DNA from: Microcaldota archaeon
GTDB lineage: Archaea > Micrarchaeota > Micrarchaeia > Micrarchaeales > Micrarchaeaceae
Assembly: GCA_021821445.1 (NCBI GenBank)
Contig: JAKACK010000008.1
Span: 1 to 44,131 of the forward strand
DNA: 44,131 nucleotides
Direction: 5' to 3'
Made by a program: the position numbers and the translations under genes. The notes beneath the pieces were generated by a model. The model was not told the origin of the DNA and searched no databases. It worked only from the letters and a program-made list of their open reading frames with translations. This document shows, in pieces, positions 34,531 through 43,385 of this stretch (positions within the stretch are counted from its first letter, which is position 1; every line of letters begins with the position of its first letter).

Positions 34531-34968
34531 TTGAAATTAACAATTTACACAGATGGTGCATCCAGAGGTAATCCAGGTATGAGCGCATCTGGATATCAGA
34601 TATATGATGAAAAAGGAGAATTGATTGCAAAAAATGAGATATATAATGGAGAAAAAACAAATAATTATGCAGAGTATAATGCGATTATAAACGCGCTTAT
34701 ATGGTGTAAGGACAATATTAAAAGTTTAAATCAAGTAGATATAGAGTTACACTCTGATAGTAAATTGGTTGTTAATCAGATAAATGGAAATTATAAGATA
34801 AAATCCCCTAATATGTATGAGTTGAATCAGAAGGTTCAAGATTTGATAAAAAATTTTAAATCGGTTAAATTTATCAATGAACCTAGAGCGGTAATAGGTA
34901 TAAGTAAGGTTGATAAGGCAATCAATATTTTCTTAGATAAAAAGACCTTAGAATTGAAAAAATCATAA
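34531..34968 (+). CDS. rnhA: Ribonuclease HI
   Basis: It cleaves the RNA of RNA-DNA hybrids. The active-site residues are in place: D8 (YTDGASRGNPG), E48 (NNYAEYNAI), D76 (HSDSKLVVNQI) and a likely fourth Asp, D128, in GISKVDKAIN. There is no basic protrusion helix, as in compact archaeal type 1 enzymes. The length is 145 aa. The start is a TTG (34531) preceded by GGTGA five bases upstream; no ATG exists before the first strand. It overlaps the convergent AMMECR1 gene by 6 bases. Confidence 0.92.
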   Translation: MKLTIYTDGASRGNPGMSASGYQIYDEKGELIAKNEIYNGEKTNNYAEYNAIINALIWCKDNIKSLNQVDIELHSDSKLVVNQINGNYKIKSPNMYELNQKVQDLIKNFKSVKFINEPRAVIGISKVDKAINIFLDKKTLELKKS

Positions 34969-35601
34969 AGTTATTTCTTTTACCTCTCCATTTGGGGATT
35001 CTTCTTTGAATATCTGTGTTTGAAATTTGTAAACTTTTGCTTCAGGTTTATTCCAGCAGTCTTCACATACGCCGGCTTTTAAGCAGGTTTCCTTTAAGAA
35101 TTCTTCTGAATTAAACTTTTGTTCTACTGCAACTATTGGTAATAATAATCCATTATAAACCCCATATTCTATCAAAAGTCCGTCTTCTCCTATCTTTATT
35201 TGATCTGGAAAACTATTTGGATTTCCTTTAAGCTGCTTCATTTCAGATAGTATACTAACTTCTATAACTATATGATCAAGTTCATCTCTTTTTATATTAC
35301 TAAATCTATAATCCTCAAATGCTGCGGATAAAGCAGCATCAACTATGCTATCTTTTAACTTTTCAATTGGTCTAGGAAATCCCACACATCCCTTAAGTTC
35401 GTTGTCTTTATGACTATACAATGTTACGAATATTCCAAATTTTGAATTCAATTCTGGACTTTTTAACTTATCAATAATAAGTTTTTTATCAAAATTTTTG
35501 TTTTTCTGATATTCTTTAATGGATTCCCGAGCTGCAGAAACCAATAATTTACCTTCATCTAAATTTAATACCTTCATAATTATCATTGTATTATTATGCA
35601 T
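34963..35601 (-). CDS. AMMECR1-domain protein
   Basis: A 212-aa protein with the conserved AMMECR1 blocks: GIFVTLYSHKDNELKGCVGFPRPIEKLKDSIVDAALSAAFEDYRF and DELDHIVIEVSILS, IGEDGLLIEYGVYNGLLLPIVAVEQKFNSEEFL, and CLKAGVCEDCW near the end. The family is universal in archaea and eukaryotes but its biochemical role is unsettled; a link to MEMO1 proteins is known. Two further ATGs near the start make the exact N-terminus uncertain. It is convergent with rnhA. Confidence 0.93.
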   Translation of the reverse strand: MHNNTMIIMKVLNLDEGKLLVSAARESIKEYQKNKNFDKKLIIDKLKSPELNSKFGIFVTLYSHKDNELKGCVGFPRPIEKLKDSIVDAALSAAFEDYRFSNIKRDELDHIVIEVSILSEMKQLKGNPNSFPDQIKIGEDGLLIEYGVYNGLLLPIVAVEQKFNSEEFLKETCLKAGVCEDCWNKPEAKVYKFQTQIFKEESPNGEVKEITL

Positions 35602-35643
35602 TCAAATATTTATAAAATAGCAAATTTGGAAATCTAGGATATT

Positions 35644-36846
35644 TTATTTATTATTCCCATTATAAGTTCCGTATACTGTGAATTCTCTTCTATTATGAGG
35701 TAATTTCTTTATTTTTATATTCTTAAAGTTTTTATAAAGCTCTTTTTTGATTGTATTTATATGCTTATTGAAATCTTTGGTCACCAATTTAGTTGTCATT
35801 ATCAATGACGCATTTTTATTTAGCAATTCAGTTAATGAGTTCACAATTGCTGTACTTTCTAATGGAGAGGTGTTTGTATCTATAGTCAATAAATCAAATT
35901 TTTCAAAATTTTTAAAAATCTTGGTTTTATTATTAATGTCAATACTTGTTTTTATGTGTATTATATCATATTCGTTATATTGCAATTTTTTTGAGATATG
36001 CTTTATAGCAACTTCCAAACCTGAATTTTTTTCTTTTATTATTTCTTTGGTTTTATCTAAATCTTCATCATCTGTTAGAACAAGAATTCTTTTGTTATTA
36101 CAAATTTTTTTATAATCTAATCTAGTTTTATCCACAGCAACCATTCTTAAACCTTGCTGGGATAGATAGTTAGTCCAACCACCTGGTGCAGCACCTATAT
36201 CTAAACCCAATTTATATTTACTTAAATTCAGTCCAAAAAATTGTACAGCTTCTTTTATTTTAAATTCTGCTCTATTGAGCCTCCTTATGCCCTCTTTATT
36301 TGACTCTCTAAATATATCTAATGTGTAATTATTTTGCATATTTACATTTACATGCCCTATCATAATGAATTTTTTAAGAATAATTAGGTATATGATAACC
36401 GTAGGTTTTATCAGATCTATATTATATCCTAGATATTCCAAATCATTTCCTAAATTAACCTCTATTGACTTTGCGCTTTCTGAAAGTAAACGATCAACTT
36501 TTTTTACTTCTAATTTGAAGAGTTGATTCTTTTTGATTATTCGCATTATTGAACTCTCTATAATTTTATAATCAATTTTTTCTTCATCTAAAATTATATC
36601 TATTGGAAGTATGAAATCAACAAATGATAGATTAGAATTTTCAATTTTTTCAGAAATGTCGTTTGATATGTCCTTAACACTTAATTTAAAAAAAATTGTA
36701 TCCATGTTCTTATTATTCCGAACTTTATATGGAATTAATTTAGATTTTGGTAAAATTTGCTTTATTTCAGATTCTGCTAGTTTATCAAATCTGTGATCCA
36801 CAAAAATTAGATAGGTTCTATTTTTTATTTTCTCAGCATTATGCAT
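35644..36846 (-). CDS. THUMP-domain FtsJ-like RNA methyltransferase (RlmM-like layout)
   Basis: 400 aa. Residues about 75-165 look like a THUMP RNA-binding domain (FKLEVKKVDRLLSESAKSIEVNLG, then IDLIKPTVIIYLIIL). From about 195 a Rossmann methyltransferase domain follows with SAM motif I LDIGAAPGGWTNYLSQQG (about 215-231) and AVDKTRLDYKKI. GAAPGGWT is the FtsJ/RlmM signature. It should 2'-O-methylate an RNA, possibly rRNA or tRNA. The FtsJ K-D-K-E tetrad is not obvious beyond the K of AVDK or MTTKLV. It lies 42 bases upstream of the AMMECR1 gene on the same strand. Confidence 0.82.
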   Translation of the reverse strand: MHNAEKIKNRTYLIFVDHRFDKLAESEIKQILPKSKLIPYKVRNNKNMDTIFFKLSVKDISNDISEKIENSNLSFVDFILPIDIILDEEKIDYKIIESSIMRIIKKNQLFKLEVKKVDRLLSESAKSIEVNLGNDLEYLGYNIDLIKPTVIIYLIILKKFIMIGHVNVNMQNNYTLDIFRESNKEGIRRLNRAEFKIKEAVQFFGLNLSKYKLGLDIGAAPGGWTNYLSQQGLRMVAVDKTRLDYKKICNNKRILVLTDDEDLDKTKEIIKEKNSGLEVAIKHISKKLQYNEYDIIHIKTSIDINNKTKIFKNFEKFDLLTIDTNTSPLESTAIVNSLTELLNKNASLIMTTKLVTKDFNKHINTIKKELYKNFKNIKIKKLPHNRREFTVYGTYNGNNK

Positions 36847-36995
36847 ATAAATTACCGATTTATTTGATTTTTAGAAAAATATGGTTTATTTTTGATTTTT
36901 TTGACTATATGTCTTGTATTATTAGTTTATTTAAATTAGTGCTTACTGCTTAAATATTTTGCTTAATAAATATAGAATAGACCAGTTGTGATTCC

Positions 36996-37727
36996 ATGGA
37001 TAAAGAAGATGAAATCTCTATAGATGCAAGTGAATTTAATCTTGAGGAATTCATTAAGAACGCAACTTGGAAAGAGATTTTAATACACTTGGTTGAAACT
37101 AATAAACTTGACCCATGGGATATAAATATAGGTGATGTTGTTGATAAATATACTAATTTCATTAAAAAGGTACAAATTTTGAATTTAATAATACCTGCGA
37201 ATATGGTATTAGCTGCATCTATATTGTTGAGGATAAAAAGTGATACCTTAACTTTTAATGACAGCAATGTAGATCAGGATGAAAATCTTGAAGATGAAAG
37301 TAGTATTATACAGATAGAAAGACCAAATTTAGAGCCATTAGTATTCAGGCTCAGACCGGTACAACCTAGAAAAGTAACTCTTAATGAATTGCTTAAAGCG
37401 CTTGATCAATCAATTAAAAAAGAGGTAAAAAGAGAAAATTACATAAAGGAAATTAATACACCGATGCAATTTCTTGTAAATAAAGATGATATTGATAGAA
37501 AAATAGAAGATGCTTATAAAATGATAAAAAACAGTATAGATAAGTATAAATTGGCTTCATTCAGGAATTTGAGCAAAAATTTTGATACGAAAAGTAGTAT
37601 TTTACTTGATCTTTTTGTACCTATCTTATTTCTCGCAAAAGAGAATAAAATTTCAATTTACCAAGAGGAATTCTTTGGTGATATAATAATAAAGTATTTA
37701 GAAAATGGAGATATAGATGAACAGTAA
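36996..37727 (+). CDS. scpA: Segregation and condensation protein ScpA (kleisin)
   Basis: It links the heads of SMC in the condensin complex that organises the chromosome. The N-terminal kleisin block reads EFIKNATWKEILIHLVETNKLDPWDINIGDVVDKYTNFI, followed by LIIPANMVLAASILLRIKSDTL (about residues 65-90). The C-terminal winged helix ends with FVPILFLAKENKISIYQEEFFGDIII. At 243 aa it is close to usual ScpA size. Its 3' end overlaps scpB by 11 bases, so the two are translated together. No smc gene is in this window. Confidence 0.94.
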   Translation: MDKEDEISIDASEFNLEEFIKNATWKEILIHLVETNKLDPWDINIGDVVDKYTNFIKKVQILNLIIPANMVLAASILLRIKSDTLTFNDSNVDQDENLEDESSIIQIERPNLEPLVFRLRPVQPRKVTLNELLKALDQSIKKEVKRENYIKEINTPMQFLVNKDDIDRKIEDAYKMIKNSIDKYKLASFRNLSKNFDTKSSILLDLFVPILFLAKENKISIYQEEFFGDIIIKYLENGDIDEQ

Positions 37728-38190
37728 TTTAGATAGCGAAACTAAAAAAACAATAGAGGCGGCTTTATTTATATCTCCCAATCCGCTTACATTAGATGAA
37801 TTATCAAAGATAGTTAAAGTTGGATCTATTGGATATGTGAAAAGAATTCTAAATGATATTATAGAATATTATAAAAATAACGATACTGCATTATCAATTC
37901 AAAATATAGATGATAAATACATATTCACATTAAAGGATGAATATATGAACAAGGTTTCTTACCTTGCAGCTAAACCTGATATATCAAATGGTGCTCTTAA
38001 AATTCTCGCTTATATAAGTAAGAACGAACCGGTGATACAAAGTCAAATAATAAAAATATTTGGTGCACAATCTTATGCGTATATAAAGGAGCTTCATGAT
38101 GCAGATTTCCTAGAAGAATCGAAATTTGGAAGAACAAAAAAATTAAAGACAACAAAAAAGTTCAGGGAGTATTTTCAACTTAATAAATAA
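37717..38190 (+). CDS. scpB: Segregation and condensation protein ScpB
   Basis: The partner of ScpA, made of two winged-helix domains. ETKKTIEAALFISPNPLTLDELSKIV is the N-terminal block and ALKILAYISKNEPVIQSQIIKIFGAQSYAYIKELHDADFLEESKFGRTKKLKTTKKFREYF the C-terminal winged helix. 157 aa is on the short side for ScpB. Its stop codon is directly followed by tRNA-Val, so the transcript probably continues through the tRNA or is cut at its 5' end. Confidence 0.94.
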   Translation: MNSNLDSETKKTIEAALFISPNPLTLDELSKIVKVGSIGYVKRILNDIIEYYKNNDTALSIQNIDDKYIFTLKDEYMNKVSYLAAKPDISNGALKILAYISKNEPVIQSQIIKIFGAQSYAYIKELHDADFLEESKFGRTKKLKTTKKFREYFQLNK

Positions 38191-38262
38191 GGGCTTGTAG
38201 TCCAGTGGTAAGACGTTACCTTCACACGGTAAAGATCCGGAGTTCGATTCTCCGCAAGCCCA
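38191..38262 (+). tRNA. tRNA-Val (anticodon CAC)
   Basis: A complete cloverleaf: acceptor GGGCTTG/CAAGCCC, D stem GTCC/AGAC, anticodon stem TTACC/GGTAA around loop TTCACAC (anticodon CAC), T arm CGGAG-TTCGATT-CTCCG and discriminator A. It is 72 bases with no intron and no encoded CCA. It begins on the base after the scpB stop codon and ends 5 bases before the stop of the convergent 134-aa gene. Confidence 0.96.
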
Positions 38263-38267
38263 TGATT

Positions 38268-38672
38268 TTATTCAGGATATTTTTCAAGTTTCTTAGGACA
38301 AATCCCAAGTTTGCAACCATATTTTTCTAACTCTATCAATTGCTCTTTATGAAATCCTAAAAATATACCCTTACCTTTTCCACCCACATATAGATTTCCT
38401 TTCAACTTAATAATTTTTCCTAAAGTTGTACTCGTTAGATACATTGTATGCCCTTTAAATGGTATGATTACTTTGCTTTTATTCCAATCCACTTCTGGAT
38501 AATCACTATGCCTTGGAAGAATTACTTTTCTAAATGCAGGATCCTCTATATCTATATGAGTAACTCTTGCTCTAGCATAACCCTTTATATGCAAATATAT
38601 TTTTGCATCTGGAAGAGGTGTATCATCAAGTTTTATTTTACCATTTATTGGTATTTTTCCTTCAGCGACCAT
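38268..38672 (-). CDS. Hypothetical protein, 134 aa
   Basis: I do not recognise the family. It looks beta-rich and soluble: KIPINGKIKLDDTPLPDAKIYLHIKGYARARVTHIDIEDPAF, then KVIIPFKGHTMYLTSTTLGKIIKLKGNLYVGGKGKGIFLGFH. The last part has two Cys in CKLGICPKKL. The stop lies 5 bases from the 3' end of tRNA-Val. The ATG at 38672 is preceded by an AT-rich promoter shared with the divergent helicase-nuclease gene (about 60 bases between starts). Confidence 0.65.
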   Translation of the reverse strand: MVAEGKIPINGKIKLDDTPLPDAKIYLHIKGYARARVTHIDIEDPAFRKVILPRHSDYPEVDWNKSKVIIPFKGHTMYLTSTTLGKIIKLKGNLYVGGKGKGIFLGFHKEQLIELEKYGCKLGICPKKLEKYPE

Positions 38673-38735
38673 TTTATCAATTCAATATTGGGATAATAGT
38701 TATAAATATTGTTTTTGTATAGTAACTGTAGTCTT

Positions 38736-41471
38736 ATGGAAAAAAATACACTTATAATAGCAAATCCAGGTACTGGTAAAACAACAGGACTTGTGAAAAA
38801 GTTCTTTGAATTATTACAGCAAGGATATACCTACGATGATATACTTTGCATTACATTTACGAATAAAGCAGTTGGAGAGATTAGAAATAAAATGCAAGCT
38901 CTTTCTAATAATGATGAAAAAAATTCTGAATATGATCATTATAAAGATTTTAAGGATAGTGTATCAAAAGCTAATGTACACACATTCCATAGTTTTGCAC
39001 TCTATTATTTAAATCAAAATGGATTTGATCACGAAATATTGAGTAGAAATGCATTGAGATATTCAATATTCAAAAGCTTGATTGAAAATAAATTCCTAAC
39101 TTACGATAAGAAATATTTGATATCTGATATAGTTCCAAAATTTGAAACCTCAATAAGGTATATGAAAAGTTTTAATATAACACCAGAATTTATTAATTCA
39201 AAAATTAATGATATAGAACCGCATATTGAAGATTTGTATAAAAAAATGAAAATAAAGGGGGTTAGCTTGGAAGAAGAAAAGAATCTCCTCAAAGATTTAA
39301 GTGTTGTATTTGCTGATTATGAAAATTATAAAAAGGATACAAAAAAGATAGATTACAATGATATGCTTTTGAATTTTATAAAAGAGTATGACCCAAAAAA
39401 TTTACATTATAAATATGTTCTAGTTGATGAACTTCAAGATGTAAGTAATATAGAGTCTAAAATAGTTGAAATGGTTGGAGATAACTTTTTCCTTGTTGGT
39501 GATAGAAAACAATCGATATTTGGATTTCAAGGTGGAAGTATAGTAAATTTTAATAAATTTAAAAATGATGAGAGATTTGAAAAGCGTACTATTGGAATAA
39601 ATTATAGAAGCGGTCAGTTCATATTGGATTATTCTAAAGATTACCTAATAAATAATAGCGAAGATAAAGATTACAAAGAGGAATTAGAAAATTTTAAGGA
39701 ATCCGAACATATAGATTCGAATGTTAAGATAATAGAATCGGATAATGACACCATAAACGATGTGGCTGTAAATAAAGCTTTAGAGTTAATAAAGGAAGAT
39801 GGAAAAACTGCAATAATAACTAGAACTAACTCGCAAATAAATAGCATCTCAAAGATACTTGATTCAAGGGGTATTGATTATTTAACAACAAATAAATCAT
39901 CGGATTCAAAAGCAAAAAATGATATTATTAATTATTTAGGAGGGCTCTTTTATGATGATCAGGACCATATCTTAAATGCACTCATAACACCATTTTCTGG
40001 GATAAGTTTGAAAGAGGGAATAGAACTTAATGAAATTTTAAGGGATAATTTTAAGATAACCTCTGATATAAAAAATAAAGCTAATCAATTTTTTAAGGTA
40101 AAAGATAATATTTCAATTAAAAATTTAGATAATCTCTTCACCCAAATTATATTACCCATAAGTGTAAGTATAGGGGATGATTATTATTTTACCTCATCTT
40201 CAATAATGTCCAGTATAGACGAGTATTTACATATGGGAGAACCTATATCAATTGATGGATTGTTTGATTATTTATCTATAATAGAACAGGATGATACGGA
40301 TCAAACCATTAATATGGCAAATTCGAATGCTAAATTAATATTGATAACAGTACATAAAGCGAAAGGATTAGAATTTGATAATGCGATATATTTACCTTCT
40401 AATCCAATCCATAGGCTTAAATTCATTGATGTGATAACTTATTCAATAGTTAAGGAAAAGGAGAATTTAGACGTAATTGAAGAGTTAGATGAGGAAAGCT
40501 TAAGAGTAGACTTTGTAGCATTTACGAGAGCTAAAAAAAATCTTTATGTTTTTAGTAAAGGAAATGCTATAAATAACTACACAGTAAATAACAAATATGA
40601 TAAGGAAGAATTGCTACTTGGTACAAATGTATTACAAGTTCCTAAAAGATATGATGAAGCATATTCTTTATTTGTAAATAAAAGATATGAGGATTCAAAA
40701 AAGTATTTGGAGTTTAATGAGAATTGGATTAAACCAATTATATTGAATTATTTTAATAATCTTGACAAAATCTCTTATTCATTATTATCAAAAATCAAGT
40801 ATCCCTATGATTTTCTTACCTCATACATCTTAAAACTTCCATCTATTGGGAGTGAATCATTAGAGAGGGGATCTAATGTACATAAGATTGCTTTCGATTT
40901 ATTTCATAAAAAAGTTGATGAAGCTGAATTAAATAATGAATATAAAAAATATTTTTGTAACATAAAAAAGATAATTTCTGAATTAAACAATATGGGTTAT
41001 GTAGAAGTTGAGGCTGAAAAGGATATTTCATCAAATCTAAATAAAATTTATGATACAGATAATGATGAAATTATTGTGAATGGAAAAATAGATGCATTGT
41101 TTAAATCTGAGGATGGAACTTATTTCATACTTGATTATAAAACCAATAAAAAAGAAAATACAGAATATAGACAACAATTAGGGTTATACCGTAGGATACT
41201 TGCAGATTCACAAAATATAGATATAAAATCAATAAAAATTGGTCTAGCTTATTTAGGATTAAAAAATACTGTAAATAATGGAGAATTAAATTATAAACTT
41301 GATAAAAAGGATATAGAATCAAGGGGCATGAAAGCATTAAATGATAGCATAGAAAAATTACTTCTTTATAAAAGCAATCCAGAAGAATTTATATCTAAAC
41401 TTTTAGAGGATAAAAATAATGATAATGACTTATTAAAGGAAAGATTATTAGGGGAGATAGAAAAACCTTAA
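38736..41471 (+). CDS. UvrD/RecB-like superfamily 1 helicase with C-terminal PD-(D/E)XK nuclease
   Basis: About 911 aa. Helicase motifs: Walker A ANPGTGKTTG, motif Ia TFTNKAVGEIR, motif II VLVDELQDV, motif III LVGDRKQSIFGFQGG, motif IV GINYRSG, motif V TVHKAKGLEFDNAIYL and motif VI DFVAFTRAKKNLYVF. A C-terminal RecB/Cas4-type nuclease follows: VNGKIDALF (Asp), FILDYKTN (D-x-K), QLGLYRRIL. The combination resembles AddA/RecB end-processing enzymes for repair of double-strand breaks. The ORF track starts at TTG (38709); the ATG at 38736 fits the TATA element TTATAAATATT about 28 bases upstream. No AddB-like partner is in view. Confidence 0.92.
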   Translation: MEKNTLIIANPGTGKTTGLVKKFFELLQQGYTYDDILCITFTNKAVGEIRNKMQALSNNDEKNSEYDHYKDFKDSVSKANVHTFHSFALYYLNQNGFDHEILSRNALRYSIFKSLIENKFLTYDKKYLISDIVPKFETSIRYMKSFNITPEFINSKINDIEPHIEDLYKKMKIKGVSLEEEKNLLKDLSVVFADYENYKKDTKKIDYNDMLLNFIKEYDPKNLHYKYVLVDELQDVSNIESKIVEMVGDNFFLVGDRKQSIFGFQGGSIVNFNKFKNDERFEKRTIGINYRSGQFILDYSKDYLINNSEDKDYKEELENFKESEHIDSNVKIIESDNDTINDVAVNKALELIKEDGKTAIITRTNSQINSISKILDSRGIDYLTTNKSSDSKAKNDIINYLGGLFYDDQDHILNALITPFSGISLKEGIELNEILRDNFKITSDIKNKANQFFKVKDNISIKNLDNLFTQIILPISVSIGDDYYFTSSSIMSSIDEYLHMGEPISIDGLFDYLSIIEQDDTDQTINMANSNAKLILITVHKAKGLEFDNAIYLPSNPIHRLKFIDVITYSIVKEKENLDVIEELDEESLRVDFVAFTRAKKNLYVFSKGNAINNYTVNNKYDKEELLLGTNVLQVPKRYDEAYSLFVNKRYEDSKKYLEFNENWIKPIILNYFNNLDKISYSLLSKIKYPYDFLTSYILKLPSIGSESLERGSNVHKIAFDLFHKKVDEAELNNEYKKYFCNIKKIISELNNMGYVEVEAEKDISSNLNKIYDTDNDEIIVNGKIDALFKSEDGTYFILDYKTNKKENTEYRQQLGLYRRILADSQNIDIKSIKIGLAYLGLKNTVNNGELNYKLDKKDIESRGMKALNDSIEKLLLYKSNPEEFISKLLEDKNNDNDLLKERLLGEIEKP

Positions 41472-41503
41472 AACCAATAAAGAATATAAAAATTAAAAAT
41501 AAA

Positions 41504-42238
41504 TTAAATTATTTTTCCTTTTGAGAAAGATATTGATGCGAGTATTAACATCACTAATGCAACTATTATCAAAACTGCTGTATCTATATAACCTCCCATA
41601 GTCCCAAATACAGATATTCCTATAAGAACTGACCTCATCCCATCAACCCCATAGGTTAGAGGATTTAGATATGTTATATATTTAACTATACTTGGAAGTG
41701 CAGTTATCGGATATATTGCACCAGAAAGGAAGAATAATGGAAATATTAATAGATTTAATATAAGACCAAAACCCTGCATATCTTTCATGAATGATGCAAT
41801 TATTAATCCTAAACATATGAATATCACCCCAATAAGGAACATGAAACCATATGCTTCAAGTATACTCAATATTGTTGGTATGCTAAATCCAATAAATAAT
41901 GATATAATTATCAATAATGTACTTTGTATCAATGCGGTAGTTAGCCCGCCAAGTACCCTGCCTATTACTATACTAACCCTCTGAACTGGAGCAACCATAA
42001 CCTCTTTCAAAAATCCAAACTGCTTATCCCAAAGTAAGAATATACCGCTGGTAGTAGCTGCGAATAGCATTGACATTCCTATTATACCGGGTACAAGAAA
42101 ATCAAGATAGCTTATACCAGCTGGAAGTCCTAAGAATTTTCCAAGACTACTAAATCCTGCATCTAAGAAAAGTAAAAATAATATAGGCATCGCTACTGAT
42201 CCTATTATTTGGGAAGGTGATCTTATAAATCTCTTCAT
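41504..42238 (-). CDS. ABC-2 type transporter permease (5' end probably frameshifted)
   Basis: A six-helix ABC-2 exporter membrane subunit: SPSQIIGSVAMPILFLLFLDAGF, then LVPGIIGMSMLFAATTSGIFLLWDKQFGFLKEVMVAPVQR, then GRVLGGLTTALIQSTLL, and a final GYIDTAVLIIVALVMLILASISF. 244 aa from the first ATG. Codons before that ATG stay open and read NRNISVIYVLWLRAMKRF, which looks like the missing N-terminus. No normal start precedes them in frame, but ATG 42289-42291 overlapping the ATPase stop would supply it if one base were added in the A4 run (42283-42286). Confidence 0.9.
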   Translation of the reverse strand: MKRFIRSPSQIIGSVAMPILFLLFLDAGFSSLGKFLGLPAGISYLDFLVPGIIGMSMLFAATTSGIFLLWDKQFGFLKEVMVAPVQRVSIVIGRVLGGLTTALIQSTLLIIISLFIGFSIPTILSILEAYGFMFLIGVIFICLGLIIASFMKDMQGFGLILNLLIFPLFFLSGAIYPITALPSIVKYITYLNPLTYGVDGMRSVLIGISVFGTMGGYIDTAVLIIVALVMLILASISFSKGKII

Positions 42239-42287
42239 AGCTCTAAGCCATAAAACATATATTACAGATATATTTCTATTTATTTTA

Positions 42288-43301
42288 TCATCTCATCCTG
42301 CTACGTACAATTGATTGCATCATTTCGTTGCCTGCCGCCTCTTCGTCTCTTATACTCTTTCCTGTATAATGTATGAATACATCCTCTAAGCTTGGTTTAC
42401 GTATATCTATACTTGTTATATTTAATTTCTTCTTAAACGCTTGTTCAATTATTTTAGGAAGATCGGATCCTGTTTCTAAAACGTTAATGTACGCCACTTT
42501 CTTATCTGCTTCATCTATCTTAAATGAGGATACATTTTTAAAACCTTTAAGAGCTTTATCCAACTCTGAAATCTCTTTTTCGGTTTTCATTGTAATTTTT
42601 ATTATGTCTCCATGTAATCCTTCCTTTAATTTTTGTGGTGTATCACAAACAACTATTTTTCCGTGGTCTATTATAGCTACCCTATCACATAGGTAATCTG
42701 CTTCCTCTATATAGTGTGTTGTCAATAGTACAGTCAGCTTATACTTTTCATTAAGTTTTTTTATGTACTCTAATATGTGCCTTCTTGTTTGTGTATCTAA
42801 ACCTACTGTGGGTTCATCTAAGAAAAGAACATTGGGTTCATTTAATAAGCCTCTTGCTATTTCTAATCTTCTTCTCATACCTCCAGAATAGTTTGACATG
42901 ACAACGTTTGCTTTATCAGAAAGTTCAACCATCTCTAGCATTTCTTTTATTCTTTTAGTACGAGTTTCCTTATCTATACTATACATCATCGCGTGAAGTT
43001 CAAGATTTTCATATCCTGTAAGTCTATCATCTATTGAAGGATCCTGAAATACTATACCTATATGCGCTCTAACTGCATCTTTATCCTTTGATACATCAAA
43101 TCCCGCTACTTCCGCTTCACCACTCGTTTTATCTATAATTGTTGTTAATATGTGCACAGTTGTAGTTTTTCCTGCTCCATTTGGTCCAAGTAATCCGAAT
43201 ATTTCTCCTTTTTTAACATTAAAAGATATTCCATTAACAGCAGTGAAATCTCCATACTCCTTTATGAGTTTTGATACCTCTATAGAATTTTTAGATAACA
43301 T
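42288..43301 (-). CDS. ABC transporter ATP-binding protein (DrrA-like exporter)
   Basis: The nucleotide-binding half of the ABC-2 exporter. Walker A GPNGAGKTTT (about residues 42-51), Q-loop VFQDPSIDDRLTGYENL, signature YSGGMRRRLEIARGL, Walker B NVLFLDEPTVGLD and the H-loop LTTHYIEEADYLCDRVAI are all intact. An extra C-terminal domain (about 230-320, ending RKPSLEDVFIHYTGKSIRDEE) is typical of drug and lipid exporters of the DrrA type. The ATG at 43301 is preferred to the TTG at 43310. The substrate is unknown. Its stop overlaps the presumed coupled start of the permease. Confidence 0.94.
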   Translation of the reverse strand: MLSKNSIEVSKLIKEYGDFTAVNGISFNVKKGEIFGLLGPNGAGKTTTVHILTTIIDKTSGEAEVAGFDVSKDKDAVRAHIGIVFQDPSIDDRLTGYENLELHAMMYSIDKETRTKRIKEMLEMVELSDKANVVMSNYSGGMRRRLEIARGLLNEPNVLFLDEPTVGLDTQTRRHILEYIKKLNEKYKLTVLLTTHYIEEADYLCDRVAIIDHGKIVVCDTPQKLKEGLHGDIIKITMKTEKEISELDKALKGFKNVSSFKIDEADKKVAYINVLETGSDLPKIIEQAFKKKLNITSIDIRKPSLEDVFIHYTGKSIRDEEAAGNEMMQSIVRSRMR

Positions 43302-43385
43302 ATAAACCAATATAAATTTAGTTAGTTTATTTTTAAACCTTTCTAATTTAATTATTTATTATATTAGTACTAAAAATAATTTTAA

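Noticed and set aside
35747-36115. 122-aa plus-strand ORF
   Set aside because: It is antisense to the THUMP/FtsJ methyltransferase and has no plausible start or family.
36950-37267. 105-aa minus-strand ORF over the start of scpA
   Set aside because: It overlaps the conserved N-terminal kleisin block of ScpA on the other strand.
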